Positions 19,211 through 27,658 of a stretch of 64,000 bases of DNA are shown piece after piece. The stretch comes from Caryophanales bacterium (GTDB taxonomy: Bacteria; Bacillota; Bacilli; Bacillales; Amphibacillaceae): contig JARIBO010000055.1 in NCBI GenBank assembly GCA_029257405.1, positions 62,001 through 126,000 on the forward strand, written 5' to 3'. The notes beneath the pieces were generated by a model. That model was not told the DNA's origin and searched no databases. It saw only the letters and a program-made list of their open reading frames with translations. The position numbers and the translations under genes are program-made. Within the stretch, counting starts at the first letter, position 1. Every line of letters starts with the position of its first letter.

Positions 19211-20447
19211 ATGCATACTTTTTAAATACTAACGTCGCATTATGACCACCAAAACCAAATGAATTACTTAAAACAACATTAATATCTTGTTCTCTTGCTT
19301 CATTTGGAACATAATCAAGATCGATTCCTTCGTCAGGCGTTTCATAATTAATTGTAGCTGGAATTATACCATCTTTTATCGCTTTAACTGATATAACACC
19401 TTCCACACCACCTGCAGCACCTAAAAGGTGACCTGTCATTGATTTTGTAGATGAGACAGCTAATTTATAAGCGTGATCTCCAAATACTGTTTTAATAGCT
19501 TCTGTTTCATAAAGATCATTCAACCCTGTACTCGTACCATGTGCATTAATATAGTCTACTTCTTCTTTTTTAATATTTGCATCTTCTATTGCTTGAGCCA
19601 TTGCTCTTGAAGCACCTTCCCCGCCTTCTGAAGGAGCTGTAATATGATAGGCATCACCCGTCGCACCATAACCAATTATTTCAGCGTAGATTTCTGCCCC
19701 TCGCTCTTTGGCGCTTTCTAATGACTCTAATATTAAGATTCCAGCACCTTCACCCATTACAAAACCATCACGATTTTTATCAAATGGACGACTTGCTGTT
19801 TTAGGATCTTCATTAAATGATAAAGCTTTCATTGATGAGAATCCTGCAAACGCCATGTTTGTTAATGGCGCTTCTGTACCTCCAGCAATCATTGCGTCAG
19901 CATCTCCACGCTGAATAACTTTAAATGCATCCCCTATAGAATTTGTACCTGATGCACAAGCAGTTACTGAACATGAGTTAATAGCTTTTGCTCCCGTATG
20001 AATTGATACTTGACCTGCTGCCATATCTGGAATCAACATCGGAACAAAAAATGGACTTACGCGTTTATAACCTTTTTCAATAAAACGTCTTGCTTGCTTT
20101 TCATATGTGTCCATTCCACCGATACCACAACCTATCCAAACGCCTATTCGATCAGCATTTTCATCGGTTATGTTCAAACCAGAATCTTTTAATGCCATAT
20201 CTGATGCAGCAACTGCATATTGTGTAAACAAATCCATTTTTCTAGATTCTTTTCTATCTATAAATTTTGTTGGATCAAAATCATTAACTTCTGCTGCTAC
20301 ACTAACAGGAAATTCCTCTTTATTAACACGTGTTATAAAATCAATCCCTGACTTACCTTCTTTAATGCCATCCCATAAAGTGTCAACATCATTACCTAAT
20401 GGTGTCACTGCTCCTAGACCAGTAACAACAACTCTTATGTTTTTCAT
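19209..20447 (-). CDS. fabF: 3-oxoacyl-ACP synthase II
   Basis: This is the condensing enzyme for fatty-acid elongation. Catalytic residues are Cys164 in [10 protein letters not shown], and the two His in [11 protein letters not shown] and [11 protein letters not shown]. The length is 412 from ATG 20447, chosen because GGAGG lies 8 bases upstream; the in-frame TTG at 20462 overlaps that site. It follows fabH by 25 bp as an operon. Confidence 0.96.
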   Translation of the reverse strand: MKNIRVVVTGLGAVTPLGNDVDTLWDGIKEGKSGIDFITRVNKEEFPVSVAAEVNDFDPTKFIDRKESRKMDLFTQYAVAASDMALKDSGLNITDENADRIGVWIGCGIGGMDTYEKQARRFIEKGYKRVSPFFVPMLIPDMAAGQVSIHTGAKAINSCSVTACASGTNSIGDAFKVIQRGDADAMIAGGTEAPLTNMAFAGFSSMKALSFNEDPKTASRPFDKNRDGFVMGEGAGILILESLESAKERGAEIYAEIIGYGATGDAYHITAPSEGGEGASRAMAQAIEDANIKKEEVDYINAHGTSTGLNDLYETEAIKTVFGDHAYKLAVSSTKSMTGHLLGAAGGVEGVISVKAIKDGIIPATINYETPDEGIDLDYVPNEAREQDINVVLSNSFGFGGHNATLVFKKYA

Positions 20448-20472
20448 TCGATAAACCTCCAATTAAATTTAT

Positions 20473-21411
20473 TTATTTTCCCCAACGAAGTGCAACTGCG
20501 CCCCATGTAAGACCGCCACCAAAACCTACCATAACAATCACATCTCCATCTTTAATTTTTCCTTGTTTTAACGATTCTGATAAAGCAATCGGAATTGAGG
20601 CAGATGAATTATTACCATATTGTTTTACGGTCTTTGCCATACGGTCTTCTGGAATACCTAAACGCTTTCTTGCTGCTTCCATAATTCTTATATTTGCTTG
20701 ATGAGGAACTAAATAATCTACATCTTCTTTTTTAAGTCCTGCTTTTTCGATAACATTTATAGATGACTCTGGCATTTGACGTACAGCAAATTTAAATACA
20801 CTACTTCCATCCATTACTAAGTAATTATCTTCATTTTGATATAAATATTTGCCTCCTGATCCATCAGATCCGAGTTCAAATGAAAGAATTCCTTTATCAT
20901 CAGAAACTTTACCTAATACTGCAGCGCCTGCACCGTCTCCAAGCAGTACACATGTATTTCGATCAGTCCAATCAGTAATTTTAGACAATTTATCAACCCC
21001 TATAACAAGCACATGGTTATAGACACCGGTTTGAATAAATTGTTGTCCTGTTATCACACCATACATAAAGCCGGCACAAGCAGCACTTACATCCATTGAA
21101 GCTGCATTGGTAGCACCTAACTTTTCTTGTATCATACATGAAACAGAAGGAAATGGCGTATCTGGTGTAACAGTTGCTACGAGGATTAAATCAAGCTCTT
21201 CGGCTGTGATGTTAGCATCTGCTAATGCTAATTTAGCCGCTTCATACGCCATATCTGAAGAATCTTCATCGTCTTTAGCAATTCTTCTTTCCTCTATTCC
21301 TGTTCTCGAACGAATCCATTCGTCTGTTGTATCTACCATTTTTTCTAAATCTTTATTTGTAACAATATTGTCTGGAGCATAATGTCCTGTACCAATAATT
21401 CCAACACTCAT
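20473..21411 (-). CDS. fabH: 3-oxoacyl-ACP synthase III
   Basis: FabH starts fatty-acid synthesis by condensing acyl-CoA with malonyl-ACP. The triad is present: Cys112 ([10 protein letters not shown]), His in VPHQANIRI and Asn in YGNNSSAS. The 312-residue start is ATG 21411, 9 bases after AAAGGGG; the longer frame to 21450 would code through the ribosome site. A FapR-like operator lies 42 bp upstream of the start codon. It is first gene of fabH-fabF. Confidence 0.96.
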   Translation of the reverse strand: MSVGIIGTGHYAPDNIVTNKDLEKMVDTTDEWIRSRTGIEERRIAKDDEDSSDMAYEAAKLALADANITAEELDLILVATVTPDTPFPSVSCMIQEKLGATNAASMDVSAACAGFMYGVITGQQFIQTGVYNHVLVIGVDKLSKITDWTDRNTCVLLGDGAGAAVLGKVSDDKGILSFELGSDGSGGKYLYQNEDNYLVMDGSSVFKFAVRQMPESSINVIEKAGLKKEDVDYLVPHQANIRIMEAARKRLGIPEDRMAKTVKQYGNNSSASIPIALSESLKQGKIKDGDVIVMVGFGGGLTWGAVALRWGK

Positions 21412-21430
21412 AAAAGTCATCCCCTTTAGT

Positions 21431-21436
21431 ATTATA
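21431..21436 (-). promoter_or_regulatory. -10 box of fabHF
   Basis: A perfect TATAAT on the minus strand lies 19 bases before the fabH start codon and just downstream of the FapR-like site. No consensus -35 is seen at 17 bp. Confidence 0.45.
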
Positions 21437-21452
21437 AAAATTAATAGCATCT

Positions 21453-21471
21453 ATTATGACTTGGTACTAAT
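21453..21471 (-). promoter_or_regulatory. FapR operator candidate upstream of fabH
   Basis: On the minus strand the site reads ATTAGTACCAAGTCATAAT. It matches the FapR operator of Bacillales (ATTAGTACC followed by an imperfect inverted half). FapR represses fatty-acid synthesis genes until malonyl-CoA accumulates. The position beside the fabHF -10 box supports repression. Confidence 0.75.
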
Positions 21472-21714
21472 TTTAAGCGATAGTTAGACTACATGCAAGA
21501 TAATTTAAATTTATATTTTAAATCTTTACTTACTTGCTCTACAATATCACTTGCCAAATTTCTTTGCAATTGTAAAGATATTATGACAAATACAATTTAT
21601 CGAATTGAATAGTGCATAAATCCTTTCTTTTTAAGTACTTATTTGATAAACTTATCTATGGATTTAGTTACTTGTACGTTTAATTACATTTATATAATAA
21701 TGAGGTGTAAATTC

Positions 21715-21894
21715 ATGAAGTATGTTATGACATTAGTTTGGTCAATGTTATTAAGTTTAGTTGTTTCTTATGTCTTAGGTAGTATGGCTGGAGATCCTTT
21801 TATCTTAAGTGAAGCAGTTATTCTAGGAGTAATCTTCTTTATCACTATTACTTTACTTGGATTAATTCTTTCTCCAAATAAACAAGAACAATAA
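21715..21894 (+). CDS. YjzD-like DUF2929 small membrane protein
   Basis: This 59-residue protein has two membrane helices (about 3-24 and 33-53). The N-terminus MKYVMTLVWSMLLSLVVSYV and position divergent from fabHF resemble the DUF2929/YjzD family found beside these genes in Bacillus and Staphylococcus. The start ATG 21715 follows GAGGTG by 8 bases. Its function is unknown. Confidence 0.75.
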   Translation: MKYVMTLVWSMLLSLVVSYVLGSMAGDPFILSEAVILGVIFFITITLLGLILSPNKQEQ

Positions 21895-21933
21895 AAATAG
21901 ACCTTTACTTAGCTAAGTAAAGGTCTATTTTTT
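21893..21933. terminator. Bidirectional terminator between the DUF2929 gene and sufT
   Basis: A perfect 20-bp stem (AAAAATAGACCTTTACTTAG and complement) with no loop bases at the centre and A/T tails on both sides. Confidence 0.9.
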
Positions 21934-21935
21934 AT

Positions 21936-22250
21936 TTAACCGTCTGGAATACCTAATGCAATTTTTGCATAGCGAGACATTTTGTCTTTACCCCAAGGTG
22001 GGTCCCAAACAATATTAACATCTATATCTTTTACTTGTGGAATATCTGCGAGTACACGACGAATATCTGATTCAATATGACCTGCAAGTGGACATCCCAT
22101 TGAAGTTAATGTCATCGTTACAGTACATAAACCAGCTTCGTCAATATCGACATCATAAATTAATCCCATATTTACTATATCAATTCCAAGTTCGGGATCA
22201 ATAACATTTTCTAAAGCTCCCATTAAATTTTCTTTTAATGCTTCATCCAT
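21936..22250 (-). CDS. sufT: Iron-sulfur cluster assembly factor SufT (MIP18/DUF59)
   Basis: This 104-residue MIP18-family protein helps deliver Fe-S clusters to target proteins. Key blocks are DPELGIDIVNMGLIYDV, TLTSMGCPLAG with the conserved Cys, and VWDPPWGKDKMS. S. aureus SufT and B. subtilis YitW are close relatives. It is preceded by GGAGG. The yitV-like and yitU-like genes lie upstream, and a stand-alone Nfu N-domain at 24128 may belong to the same Fe-S function. Confidence 0.9.
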   Translation of the reverse strand: MDEALKENLMGALENVIDPELGIDIVNMGLIYDVDIDEAGLCTVTMTLTSMGCPLAGHIESDIRRVLADIPQVKDIDVNIVWDPPWGKDKMSRYAKIALGIPDG

Positions 22251-22334
22251 ATTTCTACCTCCTCAAGAAAGAGTAATTACTTATATTTAATCATATATTA
22301 AGTATTTTTTAAACCTTTTTGTTTGAAAATCTAT

Positions 22335-23093
22335 TTATAAATACTTTTCAAACCATTTCACTGTTTCTAAAATTGAATAACGACTTAGATGATGGCCTCT
22401 ATCTACTTCTTTTAATAGTTTAACTTCACCACTATATGATGTGTTTTTAAGTTCATTTACAAACTCTTCACTTTGAGTTATTGGTACCACTTTATCTTTT
22501 ACACCATGCCAAAATAAAATAGGACGATTGTTTAGTGTATGTTTGTTTTTTGATAAATCATAAGTTTGTAATGCGTTCAGTACTTCTTTTTTTTCATTTA
22601 CACTAATTTGTTGTTTAGAATTACTGTTAAACGTATCGATTAATTGTTCACCAAAACTAACTAATTGAGGTGTCCCCATTAAAACAACTCCAGTTTTAAT
22701 CCAGTCATATTGCTTCAATAATGACGTTGTTGTCACACCTCCCATACTCGTACCTGCAACACCAATTCGACCATCTAAAATTAGCTTTTCATCTTCTAAT
22801 TCATTTTTTATTTCTTCTAATTCTTTTATGTTTGTTAATATAACATCCCAAAAACCAAGTGACATTTCTGCATTTGATAAACCTTCACTTCTTTCACCAT
22901 GATATAGAGCATCAGGTAGAATAACTCTATAATTTTGTTCTGCTAATAAAAATGCTAATGTCAGATTGTTTTCTTTCGCACTTTCAAAACCATGATAAAA
23001 AACTACTGTTGGCAACGGTTTTCTTTTATTTATCTTTGCTTCAACAACTAAGCTTTTAATATTTGCAATTTCTTCTTTTTTTATAGTTATCAT
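22335..23093 (-). CDS. YitV-like alpha/beta hydrolase
   Basis: A cytoplasmic serine esterase-like protein of 252 residues. The nucleophile elbow GTSMGG is present with HGFESAKENN near the oxyanion hole, a late Asp in GVKDKVVP and His in DRGHHLSRY. It resembles B. subtilis YitV, which also lies next to the SufT homologue yitW. The substrate is unknown. It lies 84 bp upstream of sufT on the same strand. Confidence 0.8.
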   Translation of the reverse strand: MITIKKEEIANIKSLVVEAKINKRKPLPTVVFYHGFESAKENNLTLAFLLAEQNYRVILPDALYHGERSEGLSNAEMSLGFWDVILTNIKELEEIKNELEDEKLILDGRIGVAGTSMGGVTTTSLLKQYDWIKTGVVLMGTPQLVSFGEQLIDTFNSNSKQQISVNEKKEVLNALQTYDLSKNKHTLNNRPILFWHGVKDKVVPITQSEEFVNELKNTSYSGEVKLLKEVDRGHHLSRYSILETVKWFEKYL

Positions 23094-23163
23094 TTTTAAG
23101 TCCTTTCGTTTATATGCTTATAATTCATTGTACTGAATAACTATTCATTTGCCAAGAGTCAAG

Positions 23164-23192
23164 TTGATAATAGTTGGTCTATTTTATTTAAT
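23164..23192 (+). promoter_or_regulatory. Sigma-A-type promoter of the HAD phosphatase gene
   Basis: TTGATA (23164-23169), a 17-bp spacer and TTTAAT (23187-23192). Confidence 0.45.
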
Positions 23193-23225
23193 TTGCTAAT
23201 ATTAACTTAAGTGAGGTGATTTAGT

Positions 23226-24059
23226 TTGCGTACTAAACAACATTTAATCGTCTTAGATTTAGATGGTACTTTATTAACAAATAAAAAAACCATCACTCCT
23301 AAGACCAAAACGCTTATTACAAAATTAATTAATCAAGGTCATATTGTTGTTATTGCAACAGGACGCTCTCATAGAATGAGTAGTTTTTATTACGAACATT
23401 TAAATTTAAATACACCAATAATCAATTCTAATGGTGCATTACTCCATCATCCAAAAGATAAAAACTGGGGATCTTTTCATCAACCTTTAGATAAAGAATT
23501 TGCTCATGATATTATTGATATGTCATATGCGACAGATTCAAAAAATATTTTGGCGAAAGTGATTGATTCCATTTATCTCGATCAGCATGATGACCGTATT
23601 TTGAATTTTTATCAACCAAGTAATCAAGTTGAACCTGTTATTATAGGTAGAGTAAAAGAAAAATTACAAACAGATCCAACAATTATGCTAATATATCCTG
23701 ACGAATCTGAAGTAGATAAATTAGCACTTCAATTAGCGAGTTACTTACCTGATTCTATTCAGTTAAGAAATTGGGGACCACCCTTCTTTGTTTTAGAAGT
23801 GATGCGTAAAGGGATGAACAAAGCCGCTTCATTAAAAAGAATTGCTGATTCATTTAACATACCAAGAGAAAGAATAATTGCTTTTGGCGATGAAGGAAAT
23901 GATATAGAAATGATTGATTATGCAGGTATAGGTATTGCGATGGAAAACGCTTCAGAAGAATTAAAGCAAGTTGCTAACTATGTAACAGACTCAAACGAAA
24001 ACGAAGGTGTTCGTAAATTTTTAGAGTCTTATTTTAAAGTTGATCGTATAATTATCTAG
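23226..24059 (+). CDS. HAD-superfamily Cof-type phosphatase (YitU-like)
   Basis: The nucleophile motif DLDGTLL (Asp11) is near the N-terminus, followed by ATGRS (motif II), a C2B cap domain and the metal motif FGDEGNDIEM (motif IV). Cof-type HADs dephosphorylate flavin and sugar phosphates; B. subtilis YitU acts on an FMN precursor. The start is TTG 23226, just after GAGGTGAT. Together with yitV and sufT/yitW it keeps the yitUVW neighbourhood, although divergent here. Confidence 0.82.
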   Translation: MRTKQHLIVLDLDGTLLTNKKTITPKTKTLITKLINQGHIVVIATGRSHRMSSFYYEHLNLNTPIINSNGALLHHPKDKNWGSFHQPLDKEFAHDIIDMSYATDSKNILAKVIDSIYLDQHDDRILNFYQPSNQVEPVIIGRVKEKLQTDPTIMLIYPDESEVDKLALQLASYLPDSIQLRNWGPPFFVLEVMRKGMNKAASLKRIADSFNIPRERIIAFGDEGNDIEMIDYAGIGIAMENASEELKQVANYVTDSNENEGVRKFLESYFKVDRIII

Positions 24060-24127
24060 TTTCTTTCAGTAATATTGAATGTCTGCTATGATAAGGTTGT
24101 ATGATTATTTTATGAGGAGGATTTTAT

Positions 24128-24391
24128 ATGACGATTAGACCAGAAGCAACACCTAATCCAAACGCAATTAAATTTACAACAGAAACAATGATTTTCGAAG
24201 GTGATGCAAGTATTTCAGTAATGCCTGGCGATGTTAGTGAACATGAAGTAATGAATGATTTAATGAAAATAGATGGTGTAGACAATGTCTTTGGTTACCA
24301 AAATTTTATTACAGTAAATAAATTAAATGATGCTGAGTGGGATTCATTAACTGATGAAATTATTAATGTTTTAAAGTCACATAATATTTAA
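24128..24391 (+). CDS. Stand-alone Nfu/NifU N-terminal domain protein
   Basis: The 87-residue protein consists only of an Nfu_N domain, beginning TIRPEATPNPNAIKF and containing DVFGYQNFI-like NVFGYQNFITV. It lacks the CxxC of the Nfu C-domain, so it does not itself carry a cluster by that motif. In relatives this domain accompanies Fe-S biogenesis factors or protein repair. AGGAGG precedes the ATG. A strong terminator follows. Confidence 0.85.
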   Translation: MTIRPEATPNPNAIKFTTETMIFEGDASISVMPGDVSEHEVMNDLMKIDGVDNVFGYQNFITVNKLNDAEWDSLTDEIINVLKSHNI

Positions 24392-24393
24392 TT

Positions 24394-24438
24394 AAAAAAG
24401 CATGTTTGAAATTAAATTAATTTCAAACATGCTTTTTT
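24394..24438. terminator. Bidirectional terminator
   Basis: A 22-bp perfect stem (AAAAAAGCATGTTTGAAATTAA and complement) lies between convergent genes. Confidence 0.92.
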
Positions 24439-24443
24439 TATTT

Positions 24444-25958
24444 TTATTCTGCATTTCTTTTATTTTGTAATCTTGTTAAACGCACTACAAAATAAACAAA
24501 GAAAATAAACACTGACGCGACGAATCCAATAAATAACCAATTAAAACCAAAGTTTTCTTCTACTACAAATACTTCTGCTGTTTCACGTGGTAAACCTATC
24601 TCAAAATTACCATCTTCATTCGCTCTAACAATATGATCTTGAATTAATCCATTAAGCTGATATTCATCAGATAATCCTTCAAGTTCCACAACTTGTGATT
24701 CAGTATCATTATTAATCGCTACGTAAAGTGTTTCTTCATTATTTTCACGCTTAAATAAAGTTAAGTTATCAGTATTTGAAACGACTTCATATGATCCATC
24801 TACTAATGCTGTGAAATTTTCTCGAATCGTTCCTAACTTTTCAAATACTTTTTCTAAATCTTGATCACCACTTGTAAAGTCAACCATATATCTATTCTCA
24901 GGATAACCTGGACCATACATTGGTGTTTCTGACCCTTGATAAATAACAGGCACTCCAGGCATTGTGTACATTGCTGCTAATGCTAAACTCCATGTCGTAA
25001 TAGAATTTCTACCATGGTCTGCTGCGCTATTTGAAAACCTAGCAGTATTAATATTATCGACATATAACAAACTGTTTATATCTTTATTTTCAGCCCATGT
25101 TTCATGCACTTTTTCTGGAGATTGTTCAGATTCTTGATACACTTCATTTAACGCTTCATGTATTTGCACATTTTCTAATGCATCAATATTTTTATTTTCT
25201 ACTAAATTTTTTATATTTGCTTTTGTATCTTCTTCAAGTGTTCCTGCTAGAATATAAAAGTTTTTATTTTTATCTTTTATATTTCCAGTTAACTTTTCGA
25301 TAAATTCTTGATCCGCTTGATCTGCTGCATGTAGCTTATAACCATCAATTTCATAAGTATCCATCCAATAATCAGCTACGTCTAACAAATAATTTTGAAC
25401 TTCTGAATTAGATTGATCAAACGTTACACTCTCATTCATCCATTCATTTCCTTCTGTAGGTGAAATATCATTTTCTTTAAACCAATCTTCTGTTGCTTTC
25501 TTTTCTTTTTCTGCGAAGTTTTCTCCTGCGTAATTAGTAACTAATTCTAAAACAATTTTTATATCACGTTTATGTGCTGCGTCAATTAAACTTTCTAGAG
25601 CTTCTTTATCTCCAAATTGGTCGTCAATTGAATAAAAGTCTTCAATCCAGTAACCATGGTACCCTTTTTTTGCATTTTCCATAATAGGCGATAATGAAAT
25701 CGTTGTAAAACCTAAGTTTTGAATAACATCTAACCTGTCTTCCACACCTTTTATATCTCCACCGTGGTAAGCTAATTCATCTTCAATATCCACTTGTTCA
25801 TGACGCTTAGAATCACCATTGTTAAATCTATCAACAAAAACATTATAAATTATTTCTTCATTGATTTTTGTTTTTTCATTTTCTGCGTTAATAGTAAATG
25901 GTAAAATTAATGTCATAAGTAATGTCGTTATTATACTTGTTGTTAATATTTTATTCAT
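24444..25958 (-). CDS. Membrane-anchored GH13 alpha-amylase-like protein, catalytic residues lost
   Basis: The fold is clearly GH13: signal peptide (1-26), FVDRFNNGD, HGGDIKGVEDRLDVI, FGDKEALESLI and GVPVIYQGSETPMYG, then a beta domain and a C-terminal membrane helix with a basic tail (KRN), so it sits on the cell surface. The catalytic positions are replaced: the nucleophile region reads DGYKLHAAD (His210 instead of Asp), the acid position reads LAGT (Thr240 instead of Glu), and the last motif reads VDNIN instead of NHD. Region I has NY instead of NH. I expect a carbohydrate-binding pseudoenzyme. The start is ATG 25958 after GGAGGTG. Its role is unknown. Confidence 0.85.
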   Translation of the reverse strand: MNKILTTSIITTLLMTLILPFTINAENEKTKINEEIIYNVFVDRFNNGDSKRHEQVDIEDELAYHGGDIKGVEDRLDVIQNLGFTTISLSPIMENAKKGYHGYWIEDFYSIDDQFGDKEALESLIDAAHKRDIKIVLELVTNYAGENFAEKEKKATEDWFKENDISPTEGNEWMNESVTFDQSNSEVQNYLLDVADYWMDTYEIDGYKLHAADQADQEFIEKLTGNIKDKNKNFYILAGTLEEDTKANIKNLVENKNIDALENVQIHEALNEVYQESEQSPEKVHETWAENKDINSLLYVDNINTARFSNSAADHGRNSITTWSLALAAMYTMPGVPVIYQGSETPMYGPGYPENRYMVDFTSGDQDLEKVFEKLGTIRENFTALVDGSYEVVSNTDNLTLFKRENNEETLYVAINNDTESQVVELEGLSDEYQLNGLIQDHIVRANEDGNFEIGLPRETAEVFVVEENFGFNWLFIGFVASVFIFFVYFVVRLTRLQNKRNAE

Positions 25959-25989
25959 AAAGCACCTCCAACTCAAATTATATAAATTA

Positions 25990-26023
25990 AAAAAAGACTA
26001 TCCGTTCAAAAGGATAGTCTTTT
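25990..26023 (-). terminator. Terminator of yisL
   Basis: The stem AAAAGACTATCC/GGATAGTCTTTT is followed by a T run on the minus strand. Confidence 0.88.
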
Positions 26024-26058
26024 AGTTAAACAATTAGTAGAAAGACCTCTTAAGGTTA

Positions 26059-26412
26059 TTAACCAAACAGTTGTACACCTAATGGTAAACGACCGAAGCC
26101 TAATATTAACGTCAGGATAAAAGCTATCCAAAACTGAGTCCAACCTGCTCTTGTTGATTTTCCTTTTTTAGCTTTAACACTTGTTAATTCCATAGCTACA
26201 ATTGCCCATAAACCTACAACTAATTTAATAGCTAATTCAAAACTATGACTTGCGTAACTCATAAATAGCATGATTCCTGAAAATATTATAACCAAATACA
26301 TAAGTCTCATAATCATATGCGGTACAGTACCTTTACCTTTTTCATACATAGAAACTGTTACGAATAATAATACAACTGCGATAAGCCATGCTGTAATATG
26401 TAAATGTATCAA
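26059..26412 (-). CDS. yisL: YisL-family (UPF0344) membrane protein
   Basis: This 117-residue integral membrane protein has four helices and the family-specific start HLHITAW, the central KGKG/AKKGKST basic loop and C-terminal GRLPLG. It matches UPF0344/YisL of Bacillus and Staphylococcus. The function is unknown. GGAGGGA precedes the ATG. Confidence 0.88.
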   Translation of the reverse strand: MIHLHITAWLIAVVLLFVTVSMYEKGKGTVPHMIMRLMYLVIIFSGIMLFMSYASHSFELAIKLVVGLWAIVAMELTSVKAKKGKSTRAGWTQFWIAFILTLILGFGRLPLGVQLFG

Positions 26413-26591
26413 CTAAATCCCTCCAAATATATTTTAAACAAGCAATACCCATTGTACCACGTACATCACCTAATTTCATGCAATTTTGATTCTTTTAATT
26501 ATTGTTCGAAAAGATGTAAAGATTAAATTGTTTTTATGAAGTAAAATTCATTAGTTAATAATTAGTTAATAATTGTAATTTATATTTTCAC

Positions 26592-26620
26592 TTGTTAAAA
26601 AAATATGTTTAGTTTACTAT
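26592..26620 (+). promoter_or_regulatory. Sigma-A-type promoter of the 2-hydroxyacid dehydrogenase gene
   Basis: TTGTTA (26592-26597), a 17-bp spacer and TACTAT (26615-26620). Confidence 0.5.
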
Positions 26621-26652
26621 TATTGTTAATCGTTTTGAAAGGGGAGTATATT

Positions 26653-27627
26653 TTGAAACCAATAGTAATTGTAGCAAATCGAATAGAAGAACCTGCATTA
26701 AAAAAACTAAAAAAACATTTTGACGTTACTTTTTTTACTAGTATGAATGATTTAAATGATTTAGAATTTCTCGAAAACTTAAAATTAGCTGAAGGTATTA
26801 TCGGTTTATTTATTGATATTGATGCTGAGTTTTTAGATTTGGCTCCAAATTTAAAAATTGTCAGTACTATTTCAGTAGGATATAACCACTTAGACATTGA
26901 AGAAATGACCAAACGTGGCATCATGGCAACACATACGCCAGATATTTTAAATGATACTGTAGCTGACACAATGATTGCACTTATGTTAGCAACAGCAAGA
27001 AGAATACCTGAGCTTGATCGCTACGTTAAAAATAAAGAATGGAATGGACTTATACCAGAAGAGCTTTATGGCGTTGATGTCCATCATAAAACCTTAGGAA
27101 TTATCGGAATGGGTAGAATTGGACATGTCATTGCAAAGCGTGCTCATTTAGGGTTTGATATGCCTATTTTATACCACAGCCGCACAAATAAACCAGATGC
27201 TGAAGAACAATTTAATGCAAAAAAACTTGAGTTAGACGATTTATTAAAAGAATCTGACTTTATTATTTTAATAACACCTCTAACAGAAGAAACGTCAAAT
27301 ATGATTGGAAAGCGTGAATTCGATTTAATGAAAGAATCTGCTATTTTCATTAATGGATCTCGCGGAGGTACTGTTGTGGAGAGCGAGCTTATTAAAGCGC
27401 TGGAAAGTAATAAGATTAAAGCAGCTGGTTTAGATGTTTTTACTAATGAACCTGTTGAAAAGGATAATCCTTTACTTGAAATGAATCATGTAGTAACTTT
27501 GCCGCATGTCGGTTCTTCTACATTAGCAACTGAACTAGCGATGTCAATGCATGCAACTAATGATTTAATCAAAGGATTAACCGGTGAAAAACCTGTAAGT
27601 TTAATTAATAAAGAAACCTTTAAATAA
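26653..27627 (+). CDS. D-isomer-specific 2-hydroxyacid dehydrogenase (glyoxylate/hydroxypyruvate reductase type)
   Basis: An NAD(P)H-dependent reductase of 2-keto acids. The Rossmann motif GIIGMGRIGHVIAK and the catalytic Arg (NGSRGG), Glu (DVFTNEP) and His (LPHVGSST) are intact. The start is TTG 26653, 7 bases after AAAGGGGAG; the frame extends upstream to ATG 26605 but this precedes the ribosome site. Glyoxylate or hydroxypyruvate are likely substrates; the glycerate kinase at 37979 would take the next step. Confidence 0.88.
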   Translation: MKPIVIVANRIEEPALKKLKKHFDVTFFTSMNDLNDLEFLENLKLAEGIIGLFIDIDAEFLDLAPNLKIVSTISVGYNHLDIEEMTKRGIMATHTPDILNDTVADTMIALMLATARRIPELDRYVKNKEWNGLIPEELYGVDVHHKTLGIIGMGRIGHVIAKRAHLGFDMPILYHSRTNKPDAEEQFNAKKLELDDLLKESDFIILITPLTEETSNMIGKREFDLMKESAIFINGSRGGTVVESELIKALESNKIKAAGLDVFTNEPVEKDNPLLEMNHVVTLPHVGSSTLATELAMSMHATNDLIKGLTGEKPVSLINKETFK

Positions 27628-27658
27628 AAAAGAAAGCTCAAATTTGAGCTTTCTTTTT
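27627..27658. terminator. Bidirectional terminator
   Basis: A perfect 32-base palindrome (AAAAAGAAAGCTCAAA and complement) lies between the dehydrogenase and sbcC. Confidence 0.92.
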
